From positions 143,314 to 207,313 of the forward strand of contig NZ_BOPF01000021.1 of the NCBI RefSeq assembly GCF_016863615.1: 64,000 nt of DNA. Direction: 5' to 3'. Made by a program: the position numbers and the translations under genes. Shown here in pieces: positions 17,560 to 26,800 of this stretch; the first letter of the stretch is position 1; every line of letters starts with the position of its first letter. The notes beneath the pieces are model-generated. The model had not been told where the DNA came from. It worked only from the letters and a program-made list of their open reading frames with translations, and did no database searches. This DNA comes from Virgisporangium aliadipatigenens (GTDB lineage Bacteria; Actinomycetota; Actinomycetes; Mycobacteriales; Micromonosporaceae).

Positions 17560-17858
17560 TACAGATAGTTCGGGCCTTCACCCGCGTCACGCAGGGCGGG
17601 CCGCACATCGAGCAGGTAGATCGCCGCGATCGTGATGGCGATCATGCCGAGTATGCCGAGCGCTACCTGCACGAGCAGCGTGACCAGCAGGGCGCCGCCG
17701 GTCAGCGCGAGCCACACCCCCTTGGAGAGGGTGCCGATGACGCCGAACGCGTCGGCCCGCTGGGTCAGGCAGTTGACGAACGCGAACGCCTCGATCGCGA
17801 GGGCCACCACCAACAGCGCGAGTTCGATCGCGATCCGCACGTCGAGGTAGAACAGCAT
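17559..17858 (-). CDS. DUF2516 family membrane protein
   Basis: A 99-residue protein with three hydrophobic segments (about 8-30, 43-62 and 66-84) and a short polar tail ending GEGPNYL. This is the actinobacterial DUF2516 family, encoded next to hbhA in mycobacteria (Rv0476 by memory); the same order is kept here. Function unknown. The stop overlaps the start of the hydrolase gene by one base. Confidence 0.83.
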   Translation of the reverse strand: MLFYLDVRIAIELALLVVALAIEAFAFVNCLTQRADAFGVIGTLSKGVWLALTGGALLVTLLVQVALGILGMIAITIAAIYLLDVRPALRDAGEGPNYL

Positions 17859-17919
17859 GCAACGATCCTAGGCCGCGAACCCGGCACCGTCCCACGGCAC
17901 CGGATCCGCGCCCCACTTA

Positions 17920-18408
17920 CTACTTGACCGCGGTCGGCGTGGTCTTCTTGGCGGCCTTGGCCGGGCTCTTGCCGGTGCCCGGGCCGCTCTTGGCGGCGGC
18001 GCTGGGCGTCTCGGCGCTCGGCGCGTCCTGCCGCTCGACGGTCGCCTGCACGACGTCGCCGGCCGGCTTCATCGGCTTGTAGTCCCCGCCGACGACCTTC
18101 TCACCGCGCGCCACCAGCTCGGCGTACACGGCGACGGCCTTCTCCTGGGCGGTCTTGGCCTGCTCCTTGAGCAGGTCGGCGTTGCGGATCGCGATCGCGC
18201 GCAGCTTGTCGACGTCGACCTTGCGGCCCTGCTCCTTGACCGTCTCGGTCACGACGGGGCGCAGCACGGCGCCCAGCTCGAGCGCGCGGGCCGGCAGCTT
18301 GCGCAGCTGTTCGTAGGCGAGGTCACCGGCACCCGCGGCCGCGTAGAGCGGGTTGGGGATGCGCTTGGCGTCAGCGGTCTTCGTCTTCAGGCTCGTGTCC
18401 GTGGACAT
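17920..18408 (-). CDS. HbhA-like surface/heparin-binding haemagglutinin homologue
   Basis: A 162-residue protein. Residues 15-100 form a long helical region (NPLYAAAGAGDLAYEQLRKLPAR onward, positions 19-41) like the coiled-coil of mycobacterial HbhA, and the tail is rich in Ala, Lys and Pro (AKAAKKTTPTAVK), recalling the lysine-rich heparin-binding tail. The ribosome site AAGGAGGA is near perfect, so high expression is likely. It overlaps the XRE gene by 38 bases. Whether it is exported is unclear, as there is no signal peptide; mycobacterial HbhA also lacks one. Confidence 0.75.
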   Translation of the reverse strand: MSTDTSLKTKTADAKRIPNPLYAAAGAGDLAYEQLRKLPARALELGAVLRPVVTETVKEQGRKVDVDKLRAIAIRNADLLKEQAKTAQEKAVAVYAELVARGEKVVGGDYKPMKPAGDVVQATVERQDAPSAETPSAAAKSGPGTGKSPAKAAKKTTPTAVK

Positions 18409-18772
18409 CCTGGTCCTCCTTCGTCCGGGCGTTTTCCCGGCGGAATGTCTCGTAGATCTGGGTCAGCGACTGTTTCTGGGCCAGCGTCAGGTCGGCGTCT
18501 GCCGCGATGGCGGCCAGCACGCCCGGGTTGTCCTTCGCGTCGAGCAGTCCGGCCCGCAGGTACATGACCGGGGTCGACACGCGCAGGGCGCTCGCGAGTT
18601 GGGCTAGCACCTCCGCGCTGGGCTTACGCAGGCCCCGCTCGATCTGACTGAGGTACGGGTTGGAGACCCCGGCCTGCTCCGCGAGCTGCCGCAAGGAGAT
18701 GCGGGCACCACGCCTCAGGTCTCGGATGAACCCACCGATGTCGCGTGGCGGATCCTTGGGCTCCTCGGTCAC
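18371..18772 (-). CDS. XRE-family transcriptional regulator (Rv0474-like)
   Basis: A 133-residue regulator. An HTH_XRE domain occupies about residues 12-70 (IRDLRRGARISLRQLAEQAG, VSNPYLSQIERG, LAQLASALRV), followed by a helical domain and acidic C-terminus. I place the start at a GTG (VTEEPKD); a TTG 12 codons upstream is possible. It heads the hbhA run and its position matches Rv0474 of M. tuberculosis, a regulator of this family. Repeats just upstream (18795-18831) look like its operator. Confidence 0.85.
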   Translation of the reverse strand: MTEEPKDPPRDIGGFIRDLRRGARISLRQLAEQAGVSNPYLSQIERGLRKPSAEVLAQLASALRVSTPVMYLRAGLLDAKDNPGVLAAIAADADLTLAQKQSLTQIYETFRRENARTKEDQDVHGHEPEDEDR

Positions 18773-18794
18773 GTCAACGACGCTACCCGCGCCT

Positions 18795-18831
18795 GCTAAC
18801 TCCTGCAAGCATAACGCTAGCTCCAGTTAGC
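18795..18831. promoter_or_regulatory. Probable operator upstream of the XRE regulator
   Basis: GCTAACTCC (18795-18803) and GCTAGCTCC (18816-18824) are direct repeats 21 bases apart (8 of 9 identical). GCTAAC (18795-18800) and GTTAGC (18826-18831) also form an inverted pair. The site lies 23 bases upstream of the XRE gene's GTG start and 5 bases after the stop of the asparaginase gene. Two-turn spacing suggests a dimeric repressor acting on its own promoter (inference). Confidence 0.45.
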
Positions 18832-18835
18832 ACAG

Positions 18836-19762
18836 TCACACCACCGGACGCACGACCCCCACCTGCCGGCCGCCGCCGAGCACCGGCTCCGACGGCACCT
18901 CCAGCGTCGTCCCCACCCTTTTCAGGGCTTCCTGGAGAACGGGCATGAGCGCCCGCTTCTGCCCGTCATCGATCTTGATGGCCACGGCCCCCACCCCGGG
19001 AACGGCGACCGCCTGCACACCCTCGGCGCCGCCCTTCGCCAGCAGCCCCGGCAGGGCGCGCATCAGCCGCGTGTCGTGCGCCCCCTCGTCGATCCCGGAC
19101 ACCATCTCCGGATGCGCCCGCATGGCGTCGGCGACGGTGCGTTCGTGGCTCCCCTCGGCGGCGTGCACCAGCGCCAGGAACCCCCGCGCCAGCGCGTGCA
19201 GCGAGAACGCGAACACCGGCGCCCCGCACCCGTCCACCCCGGTGGCCGCGATCGGTTCGCGCACGACGTCGACGACGGCCTCGGCGACGGCGCGCTGGAG
19301 CGGATGTTCCGGGTCGGTGTAGCCCTCGATCGGCCAGCCGGCGTCGCGACAGGTCAGCAGCATCGCGGAGTGCTTGCCGGAGCAGTTGTGCCGGTCCCGC
19401 GAACGGGGCCCGCCCGGCTCCGCGATCGGGCTGTCCACCGGGCAGAGCAGGTCGTCGACGGTGCACCCGGCCTGGGCCAGCAGCCGGCCGACGCCCGCCA
19501 GATGGATCTCCTGCCCGCGATGGCTCGCACAGGCCAGCGCGAGGTCGGCGCCCCGCGCCGGGAGGCCCGCCCGCAGCATGCCCACGGCCTGGAACGGCTT
19601 GTTGGACGAGCGGGGGAAGACCGGCGCGGTCGTGTCGCCGGCCGCGTGCACCACCGCACCGGCGGCGTCCAGCACCACCACCGACCCGCGGTGCCAACTC
19701 TCGACGAAGCCCGAACGCACCACCTCGGCGAGCAGCACCCCACCCGAATAAAGATCGCTCAC
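18836..19762 (-). CDS. L-asparaginase II family protein (Rhizobium type)
   Basis: A 308-residue protein of the thermolabile asparaginase family (AnsA-II, PF06089 type), which hydrolyses Asn to Asp and ammonia. Motifs: RSGFVESWHRGSVVV, FPRSSNKPFQA, LACASHRGQEIH, the HNCSGKHSAML active-site segment and DGCGAPVFAFSLHALAR. GTG start overlaps the stop of the preceding BKACE gene by 4 bases (GTGA), so the two are co-translated. Confidence 0.88.
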   Translation of the reverse strand: MSDLYSGGVLLAEVVRSGFVESWHRGSVVVLDAAGAVVHAAGDTTAPVFPRSSNKPFQAVGMLRAGLPARGADLALACASHRGQEIHLAGVGRLLAQAGCTVDDLLCPVDSPIAEPGGPRSRDRHNCSGKHSAMLLTCRDAGWPIEGYTDPEHPLQRAVAEAVVDVVREPIAATGVDGCGAPVFAFSLHALARGFLALVHAAEGSHERTVADAMRAHPEMVSGIDEGAHDTRLMRALPGLLAKGGAEGVQAVAVPGVGAVAIKIDDGQKRALMPVLQEALKRVGTTLEVPSEPVLGGGRQVGVVRPVV

Positions 19763-20586
19763 GCGGCGATCCCCAACAGGGTGCGGGCGTCGGCGACGGA
19801 CATCGGCGGGCGTTGGGCCAGCCGCGCCAGCCCCGCCGCGCGGGCCACCAGCTGCGCGTTGCTCTCGACCGGCTGGCCCTTGGCGTAGGTGACCGTGTCC
19901 TCCATCCCCACCCGCACGTGCCCGCCGGCGGCCAGCGTCGACAGCAGCACCGGCAGCGTCGAGCGGCCGATCCCGGTCGCCGCGAACGTCGTGCCCGCCG
20001 GCAGGTCGCGCATCGCCTGGCGGGCCGCGACCAGCGTCTCCGTGGTGCCCGGCATGCCGCCCGGCACGCCCATGACGAAGTCGACGTGCACGTGCCCGCC
20101 GGCCGGCAGCCCGTGCTTGTCCAGCAGCCGGGCGAGGCTCGCCAGGTGGCCGACGTCGAAGATCTCGTACTCCGGCACGATGCCCCGGTCCCGCATGCGC
20201 GTGTGCAGCTCGACGATGAACTCCCAGCGGTTCAGGAAGACGTCGTCGCCGAAGTTGACCGTGCCCATCGTGCAGGAGGCCATGTCCGGCGCGGCGTCGA
20301 GCACGGCCAGCCGGGCGTCCTCCGGGTCGGTGACCGCGCCACCGGTCGAGAGCTGCACGATGAGGCCGGTCTCCTGCCGCAGCGCCTGAACGGTCGCGCG
20401 CAGCCGCCCCTGGTCCAGCGTCGGCTTCGCCGCGTCGTCCCGGATGTGCACGTGGATCACGGCCGCGCCGACGGACTCGCACTCCTTGGCGGTCGCGACC
20501 AGTTCGTCCAGGGTCACCGGCAGCGCGGGCACGGCGGCCTTGTCGACCTCCGCCCCGGTCGGCGCGACGGTGATCAGCGTGCTCAC
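19759..20586 (-). CDS. BKACE (3-keto-5-aminohexanoate cleavage family, DUF849) enzyme
   Basis: A 275-residue TIM-barrel enzyme of the beta-keto acid cleavage family, which splits a beta-keto acid with acetyl-CoA. The zinc-binding HVHIRDD histidines, VQLSTGGAV, CTMGTVNFGDDVFLN, EIFDVGHL and HVDFVMGVPGGMPG are present. The substrate-determining residues cannot be interpreted without a model. Operon with the asparaginase gene hints at amino-acid catabolism. Confidence 0.87.
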   Translation of the reverse strand: MSTLITVAPTGAEVDKAAVPALPVTLDELVATAKECESVGAAVIHVHIRDDAAKPTLDQGRLRATVQALRQETGLIVQLSTGGAVTDPEDARLAVLDAAPDMASCTMGTVNFGDDVFLNRWEFIVELHTRMRDRGIVPEYEIFDVGHLASLARLLDKHGLPAGGHVHVDFVMGVPGGMPGTTETLVAARQAMRDLPAGTTFAATGIGRSTLPVLLSTLAAGGHVRVGMEDTVTYAKGQPVESNAQLVARAAGLARLAQRPPMSVADARTLLGIAA

Positions 20587-20621
20587 AGGTGCTCCCCGCT
20601 CAGCGTCCGGGCCGCGCCCGT

Positions 20622-20667
20622 GGTGCCGCCTTCCCTCGTCGCTCCGCTCCTCAGTCCAGGCGGCACC
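20622..20667. repeat. 22-base intergenic repeat, copy E, inside a hairpin
   Basis: The 22-base core at 20626-20647 is identical to copy D (10500-10521). Here it lies within a 9-base inverted repeat, GGTGCCGCC (20622-20630) and GGCGGCACC (20659-20667). It occupies the 100-base gap between the ygfZ-like gene and the BKACE gene, both on the minus strand, and may terminate or process the transcript. Confidence 0.65.
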
Positions 20668-20686
20668 GCGCGCCCCTCCCGCTCGC

Positions 20687-21733
20687 TCACAGGTCCACCT
20701 GCGCGGTCGACGGGCCGACGTGCAGCACGGTGCCGGCGGCGACGTTCTGCTTGACCAGGGCGAGCGCGACCTGGCCCAGCTCGTGGTGGCGCACCGCCGT
20801 CCCGACGAACCCGACCGTGCGGCCGTCCGCGTTCAGCACCGGCGTCTGCGGGGCCGGTAGGTCGTCGGTCGTCACGCCGTCGAGGTGCAGCAGGACGAGC
20901 TTGCGCGGCGGGCGGCCCAGGTGGTGCACCCGCGCCACCGTCTCCTGCCCCCGGTAGCAGCCCTTCTCCAGGTGAACTCCGGGCGCCGTCCAACCGGCCT
21001 CGGCCGGCAGCGTCCGGTGGTCGGTCTCGAAGCCGAGCCGCGGCCGCCGAGCCTCCACGCGCATCGCCTCGAACGCCCAGATTCCCGCCCACGGCACGCC
21101 GAGCGCGGCGGCCACCTCGTCCACGGAGGCGCGCGGCACCAGCAGATCCGCGCCGCCCGGCACCCGCCGCACCCAGCCGCCGAAGGCGGGAGCCGCCGCG
21201 TACATCGCCGTCGGCCGGGCACCCACGGTCCCCGTCGCGAACTTCGCGTCCGGCACCGGCAGCACGTCCGGCGCGGCGAGCGGCGGCACCCCGGCGGCGG
21301 CCAGCACCGCGTCGGTGTCCGGACCGACCAGCGAGAGCAGCGCCCACTCGGCCGTCACGTCGGCGGGCTCGACCCGCATCATGAAGACCATCCGCTGCAG
21401 GTATCCCAGCAGGTCGGAACCCGGCTCGACGTCGAGCCACGTGGTCGTCCCGTCGTCCAGCACGCCGGCGTGGTGCTCGACGTGCCCGTGCGGGGAGAGC
21501 ACGAGCAGCTCGGTGCCGGTCATCGGGGCGAGGCGTTCGAGGTGCTGCGTAGTAAGACTGTGCAGCCAGCTGAGCCGGTCCGCGCCCGGCACGGCGAGCA
21601 CGCCCCGGTGCGAACGGTCGACCAGCCCGGCCGCGTCGGTCAGCAGCCGCTGCTCCCGGACGGGGTCGCCGTAGTGCGCCGTCGCACCCGCGTCGACGCT
21701 GGCGGGATCCAAAGCCGAGACGGCTACGGTCAT
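20687..21733 (-). CDS. ygfZ: Folate-binding Fe-S cluster assembly protein YgfZ/GcvT-like
   Basis: A 348-residue GcvT-fold protein that uses tetrahydrofolate to help repair or build Fe-S clusters. The diagnostic YgfZ motif KGCYRGQE is present in EKGCYRGQETVARVHHLG. The LLVLSPHGHVEHHAGV and IWAFEAMRVEARRPRLGFETD segments are typical. Its ATG overlaps the fur stop by 4 bases (ATGA). Mycobacteria have the equivalent gene (Rv0811c by memory) beside the class IV aminotransferase gene, as here. Confidence 0.9.
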   Translation of the reverse strand: MTVAVSALDPASVDAGATAHYGDPVREQRLLTDAAGLVDRSHRGVLAVPGADRLSWLHSLTTQHLERLAPMTGTELLVLSPHGHVEHHAGVLDDGTTTWLDVEPGSDLLGYLQRMVFMMRVEPADVTAEWALLSLVGPDTDAVLAAAGVPPLAAPDVLPVPDAKFATGTVGARPTAMYAAAPAFGGWVRRVPGGADLLVPRASVDEVAAALGVPWAGIWAFEAMRVEARRPRLGFETDHRTLPAEAGWTAPGVHLEKGCYRGQETVARVHHLGRPPRKLVLLHLDGVTTDDLPAPQTPVLNADGRTVGFVGTAVRHHELGQVALALVKQNVAAGTVLHVGPSTAQVDL

Positions 21734-22146
21734 GATGAGCACGCTCCACACGTTCCGAAAAATGAGACGTGGCCGACGTCGACCCGGAACCCCCGGTCGA
21801 GCCGCAACCGCTCCGCGACGCCGTCCATGATCGACGGAGTGATCTCGTCGACCCCGCCGCAGACCCGGCACACCAGGTGGACATGCGCCTCGCCGGTCGC
21901 CGCGTGATACGTCGGCGCGCCGTGCGACAGGTGCGTGTGCAACACCAGCCCCAGCTCCTCCAGCAGCTCCAGCGTCCGGTAGACGGTGGAGATGTTGACC
22001 CCGGCGGCGGTCTTGGAGACCGCGGCGTGGATCTGGTCCGGGGTGGCGTGCCCCAGGTCATAGACCGCTTCGAGCACCAACTGGCGCTGGGCGGTCAGCC
22101 GGAGGCCGCGTTCGCGCAGCACCTGCGCCAGGGATTCGGAGGCCAC
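21730..22146 (-). CDS. Fur-family metalloregulator
   Basis: A 138-residue Fur/Zur/PerR-type repressor. The winged helix (RLTAQRQLVLEAVYDLGHAT to TVYRTLELLEELGLV) is followed by the metal domain with H88/H90 (AHVHLVC) and two CxxC pairs, C93/C96 and C133/C136, that form the structural zinc site. Which metal or oxidant it senses (Zn, Fe or peroxide) cannot be decided from these residues alone. GTG start; it precedes ygfZ in an apparent operon, which would connect it with Fe-S metabolism. Confidence 0.88.
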   Translation of the reverse strand: MASESLAQVLRERGLRLTAQRQLVLEAVYDLGHATPDQIHAAVSKTAAGVNISTVYRTLELLEELGLVLHTHLSHGAPTYHAATGEAHVHLVCRVCGGVDEITPSIMDGVAERLRLDRGFRVDVGHVSFFGTCGACSS

Positions 22147-22192
22147 GGTCCGATCCTATGCCGCACAGGGAGAGCCGCTAGGCTGCGCGATT

Positions 22193-23029
22193 GTGATCGT
22201 CGCTCTGCTCGGGGCCGGGGTCGTTCCGGCCGAAACACCCATCCTCCGCGCCGACGATCTGGGGGCGGTGCGCGGCGACGGCGTCTTCGAGACCATGCAC
22301 GTGCGCGGCGGCGAGCCCTGGCTCCTGGACGAACATCTGGCCCGGATGGGGCGTTCGGCCGCACGACTGGCGATTTCCCTACCCTCGACCGAGGAACTGA
22401 CCGCCCTCGCCGCGCAGGCCTGCGCCGCGTGGGACCCGGCCGTCGAGGGCGCGCTGCGGCTGATCTGCACGCGCGGGCCGGACTCCGGCGGCGACCCCAC
22501 GGTCTACGCCACGCTCGGGCCGGTCGGCGAGGCGATCCTGCGCGGCCGGCGCGACGGCATCGCGGTGCGCACGCTGCCGCTCGGTGTGGACGCCGAGGCG
22601 CGGGTCTCCTCGCCGTGGCTGCTGGCCGGCGCCAAGACCCTCTCGTACGCGGTCAACATGGCCTCCCTGCGCGCCGCCGGTGCGGCCGGCGCCGACGACG
22701 CGCTGTGGGTCTCCGCCGACGGCTACGCCCTGGAAGGGCCGACGGCCACGCTCGTGTGGCTGACCGACGGGACGCTGTGCACCGTGCCGGCCGAGCGCAC
22801 CGGCATCCTGGCCGGGACGACCGCCCGCCACCTGCTCGACCGGGCCGGCGAGCTGGGCTACCGCACCGACGAACGGCTGATCCGCCCCGAGGAACTGGCG
22901 GCGACGGACGGCGTGTGGCTGACCTCGTCGGTGCGCGGCGCGGTCGAGATCCGTTCGCTGGACGAGAAGCCGCTCGGCCCGTCCGCGGAGACCGCACGGA
23001 TCCAGAAGCTTTTGGGCTTTACGGCGTAA
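22193..23029 (+). CDS. Class IV PLP enzyme, aminodeoxychorismate lyase-like
   Basis: A 278-residue fold-type IV PLP enzyme. K148 (LAGAKTLSYAVNM) is the Schiff-base lysine, E181 (YALEGPTATLVWL) the cofactor glutamate, and GDGVFETM and ILAGTTARHLLD are standard. The likely role is 4-amino-4-deoxychorismate lyase (PabC, p-aminobenzoate for folate), but branched-chain aminotransferase-like enzymes share these motifs. A link to folate would suit the neighbouring folate-dependent YgfZ. GTG start, divergent from fur by 46 bases. Confidence 0.82.
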   Translation: MIVALLGAGVVPAETPILRADDLGAVRGDGVFETMHVRGGEPWLLDEHLARMGRSAARLAISLPSTEELTALAAQACAAWDPAVEGALRLICTRGPDSGGDPTVYATLGPVGEAILRGRRDGIAVRTLPLGVDAEARVSSPWLLAGAKTLSYAVNMASLRAAGAAGADDALWVSADGYALEGPTATLVWLTDGTLCTVPAERTGILAGTTARHLLDRAGELGYRTDERLIRPEELAATDGVWLTSSVRGAVEIRSLDEKPLGPSAETARIQKLLGFTA

Positions 23030-23549
23030 CGAGCCGGTACCCGATCCCCCGCACGGTCTCGATACCGAGACCACCGTCCACGGCCTTCAACTTGCGGCGC
23101 AGCCGCTTCACGGCCGAATGCAGGATCGAGTTGTCACCGAGATAGGCACCGCCCCACACGGCGGCGAAGAGCTTCTCGTAGGTCCACAGGCGCACCGGCT
23201 CGCTCCCCAGCCGGGCGACGAGCTCGCACTCCAGCCGGGTCAACGGCAGCGGCTCGCCGCGCCAGCGCACCAGGTGATCGGTGACGTCGATGGTGAGCTC
23301 GGGTGCCCGCTCGGCCGAGGTGACGACCCCCGGGATCACCTCCGCCTTGGCGGGCGCGGCGGACAGGAGTGACGTGTTGCCGCCGCTCAGCAGCGCGCGC
23401 AGGGCCGGCAGGTCGGGACACATGACGACGACCCCACGGCCGTCGAGCTGGCGGGCCAGGCGCTCGCGGACCATCGGGTCGGGCGAGACGCAGACGACGA
23501 TTGGCAGGCTCGTGTTGGTTGTGACCTCATCGACGCTGACGATCGTCAA
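23019..23549 (-). CDS. OmpR/PhoB-type winged-helix regulator with a degenerate receiver
   Basis: A 176-residue protein. The C-terminal half is a trans_reg_C winged helix (LPLTRLECELVARLGSEP, ILHSAVKRLRRKLKAV, ETVRGIGYRLVTP). The N-terminal 70 residues are too short for a full receiver and have no phosphoacceptor Asp or Lys in context, so activity is probably phosphorylation-independent. Start is an apparent TTG. It converges on the class IV gene (11-base overlap). GTTTTG repeats at 23582 and 23601 in its promoter region may be its operator. Confidence 0.78.
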   Translation of the reverse strand: MTIVSVDEVTTNTSLPIVVCVSPDPMVRERLARQLDGRGVVVMCPDLPALRALLSGGNTSLLSAAPAKAEVIPGVVTSAERAPELTIDVTDHLVRWRGEPLPLTRLECELVARLGSEPVRLWTYEKLFAAVWGGAYLGDNSILHSAVKRLRRKLKAVDGGLGIETVRGIGYRLVTP

Positions 23550-23872
23550 ACTTCACCACCCCACGTGACTCCGAGCTGTGAGTTTTGCGACAGCTACGGC
23601 GTTTTGACGATGACAAATGACAGCCAACCGCCCGCGAACAGGCCGGTCAACCCTTGACGTCCGTCTATGCCCGCGAGGGTGCCCGACGGCTGACAGAAAT
23701 CGGCCCGCAACCGGACCGACAACTGCTCGCCGCACGCCATTGATCCAAATCAACACCACAAAGAGCATGGCTCACAGGACTCCGCGTGACGCGTCCGACC
23801 ACGCGCACGCGTCGTCCCGGGGTTTCCCCGCGGTCGGAAATCCCGGCCGGGGGAGAACTAGGGGAGGAAGCT
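23550..23872. other. Divergent intergenic region between the winged-helix regulator and the subtilase gene
   Basis: No gene is seen. Near the regulator two GTTTTG-x-GAC-like repeats (GTTTTGCGAC at 23582, GTTTTGACGA at 23601) lie 19 bases apart. The subtilase gene has a strong ribosome site (GGGGAGGAAG, ending 2 bases before its ATG at 23873). TTGAC-like -35 candidates occur at about 23606 and 23655 without a clear -10. Confidence 0.5.
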
Positions 23873-26800
23873 ATGCAGCACTCACGGGGTGGGCCGTCCG
23901 GCTCACCTGGTGTCCGGGGGCCGTCGCCGCTGCGACGGGCGTTCACCGCGGGCGCCGCGCTCATGATGGGCGTACTGACGGCCGCCACCGTCGCCACGCC
24001 CGCCAACGCGGCACCCAGCGGCGCTGACAAGATCGAGAAGGACGTCACCGACGCGCTCGCCAAGTCCGGCAGCGCGAAGGTCTTCGTCTACCTCAACGCC
24101 AAGGCCGACCTCAGCGCTGCCGCCAAGCAGCCGGGCAAGGCCGCCCAGGGCCAGTACGTCATGGACCAGCTCGCGTCCACGGCCTCCGAGAGCCAGCGCG
24201 CTCTCGCCGAGTCCCTCAAGGCGAACGGCACCAGCTTCAAGCAGTTCTGGATCTCGAACGTCATGGTCGTCGAGGCGAACAAGGCGCTGGTCGACAGCAT
24301 CGCCGCCCGTTCCGACGTGAAGAGCGTCGAACTGGTCGGCACCCAGTACATCGTCCAGCCCACCGCCAAGACCGACGGCGATGTCGCACCGCTCGCCACC
24401 GAGTGGGGCCTCCAGAACATCCAGGCCCCCCGGGTCTGGAACGAACTGGGTGTGCGCGGCGAGGGTGTCGTCGTCGGCTCGGTCGACTCCGGCGTCCAGT
24501 GGGACCACCCCGCCCTGGTCAACAAGTACCGGGGCAAGCTGGCCGACGGCACGGTCAACCACAACTACAACTGGGGCGACACGGTCAACCGCTGCGGCAA
24601 CCCGTCGGTGGCCCCGTGCGACTTCAACGACCACGGCACCCACACCATGGGCACCATGGTCGGCGACGACGGCGCGGGCAACCAGATCGGCGTGGCGCCC
24701 GGCGCCAAGTGGATCGCGGCCATGGGCTGTGAGTCGTTCACCGCGCTCGGCGACTGCTCGGAGGAGGCCCTCCTGGGCGCCGGCGAGTGGCTGCTGGCGC
24801 CGAAGGACCTCAACGGCCAGAACCCCCGTCCCGACCTGCGCCCCGACCTGGTGAACAACTCGTGGGGCGGCGGCGGGAACAACCCCTGGTACAACGAGAC
24901 CATCGCCGCCTGGAAGGCCGCGGGCATCGTCCCGATCTTCTCGGCCGGCAACGCCGGTCCGTCCTGTGGCACGGTGGGTTCCCCGGGTCAGCAGCCCGGC
25001 GTCTACGCGGTCGGTGCGTACGACGTCAACAACAACATCGCCAGCTTCTCCAGCCGCGGCCCGGCCGCGAACGGCGAGGTCAAGCCGAACATCTCGGCGC
25101 CGGGCGCGAACGTGCGCTCCAGCGTCGTCGGCAACACCTATGCCAACTTCAGCGGCACCTCGATGGCGGCACCGCACATCTCCGGCGTCATCGCGCTGCT
25201 GATCTCGGCGGCACCGGCACTGCGCGGCAACGAGTCGGCGATCCGCCAGTTGATCGACGACACCGCCACCGACACACCGAACAGCCAGTGCGGCGGCACC
25301 GACGACTTCAACAACGTCTTCGGTGAGGGCCGGGTCAACGCGTACGAGGCGGTTCTCGCTTCGCCACGCGGCCCGACCGGCAAGGTGCAGGGCACCGTGA
25401 CGAACTCGGCCACCGGTGCGCCCGTCGCGGGTGCCACGGTCACGTCGGGTGCGGTCAGCGCCACCACCACGGCGGCGGGCACCTACTCGCTGACCCTGCC
25501 GTCCGGCGAGAACACCGTGACGGTGTCGGCGTTCGGCTACGCGACGAAGACGGCGACGGTGGACCTCCCGCAGGGCGGCACCGTGACCCTCAACTTCGCG
25601 CTCGAGCCGCAGGCCCAGGCCACGCTCAGCGGCACGGTGAAGGACGGTTCCGGCCACGGCTGGCCGCTCTACGCGAAGATCGAGATCTCCGGTCGGCCCG
25701 GTGGCCCGCTGTACACCAACCCGTTCACGGGCGCGTACTCGGTCAGCCTGCCGGCCAACACCACGTACACGCTGACGGTCACGCCGATCTACCCCGGTTA
25801 CCAGACCAAGACGGAGACCGTGGTTCTCGGCGGCGCCAACGCCACCCGGGACATCTCGGTGCCGGTCTCCACGGACTGCACGGCCAAGGGCTACCAGCTC
25901 CAGCTGCCGTCGCTGGCCACGGAGACGTTCGACGCCACGACGGCTCCGGCCGGGTGGACCGTGGTCAACCGGGGTGTGCTCGGGTGGCAGTTCAACGACC
26001 CGAAGGCGACCGGCAACCTCACCGGCGGCAGCGGCAACTTCGCCGACGCCGACAGTGACGCGGCCGGCAGCGGCACCACGTTCGACTCGGACCTGATCTC
26101 GCCGGTGTACGACCTCAGCTCGGCGGCGGCGCCGCTCCTGCGGTTCAACAGCGACTTCCGGGACCTCGGTGAAGAGGACTTCGCGGACATCTCGCTGAGC
26201 ACCGACAGCGGCGCGACGTGGACCCGGGTCTACCACGAGACGGCCTCCAAGCGCGGTCCCCGCGTCGAGGAGGTGCCGCTCACCGCGGCCGCCAACAAGA
26301 GCGGCGTGCAGCTGAAGTTCAGCTACGGCGGCACGTACGACTGGTGGTGGCAGGTCGACAACGTGTCGATCGTCCAGAAGTTCTGCACCCCGGTCGCCGG
26401 TGGCATCGTCGCCGGCTTCACGAAGGACTTCAACACCGGCGCGGCGCTCAACGGCGTGACGGTCACCAGCGTCGACAAGCCGGCCGACAAGACCGTTTCG
26501 ATCGCGACGCCGGACGACCCGAACATCGGTGACGGCTTCTACTGGATGTTCTCGAGCCTGACCGGGGACCACCCGTTCACGGCGTCGAAGAGCCCGTACG
26601 CCAGCGAGACGAAGACGGTCGGCGTGGGCGCGGACACGACCACCCAGGCCGACTTCAGCCTCAAGTCGGCGAAGCTGACCGTGGCCCCGACGTCGATCGA
26701 GGCCTACGTGACGCTGGGCGGAAGCCGCAAGACCAACGTCACCGTGACCAACTCCGGTACCGCACCGGCCGAGGTCGAGGTCGTCGAGCGGGGCGGCACG

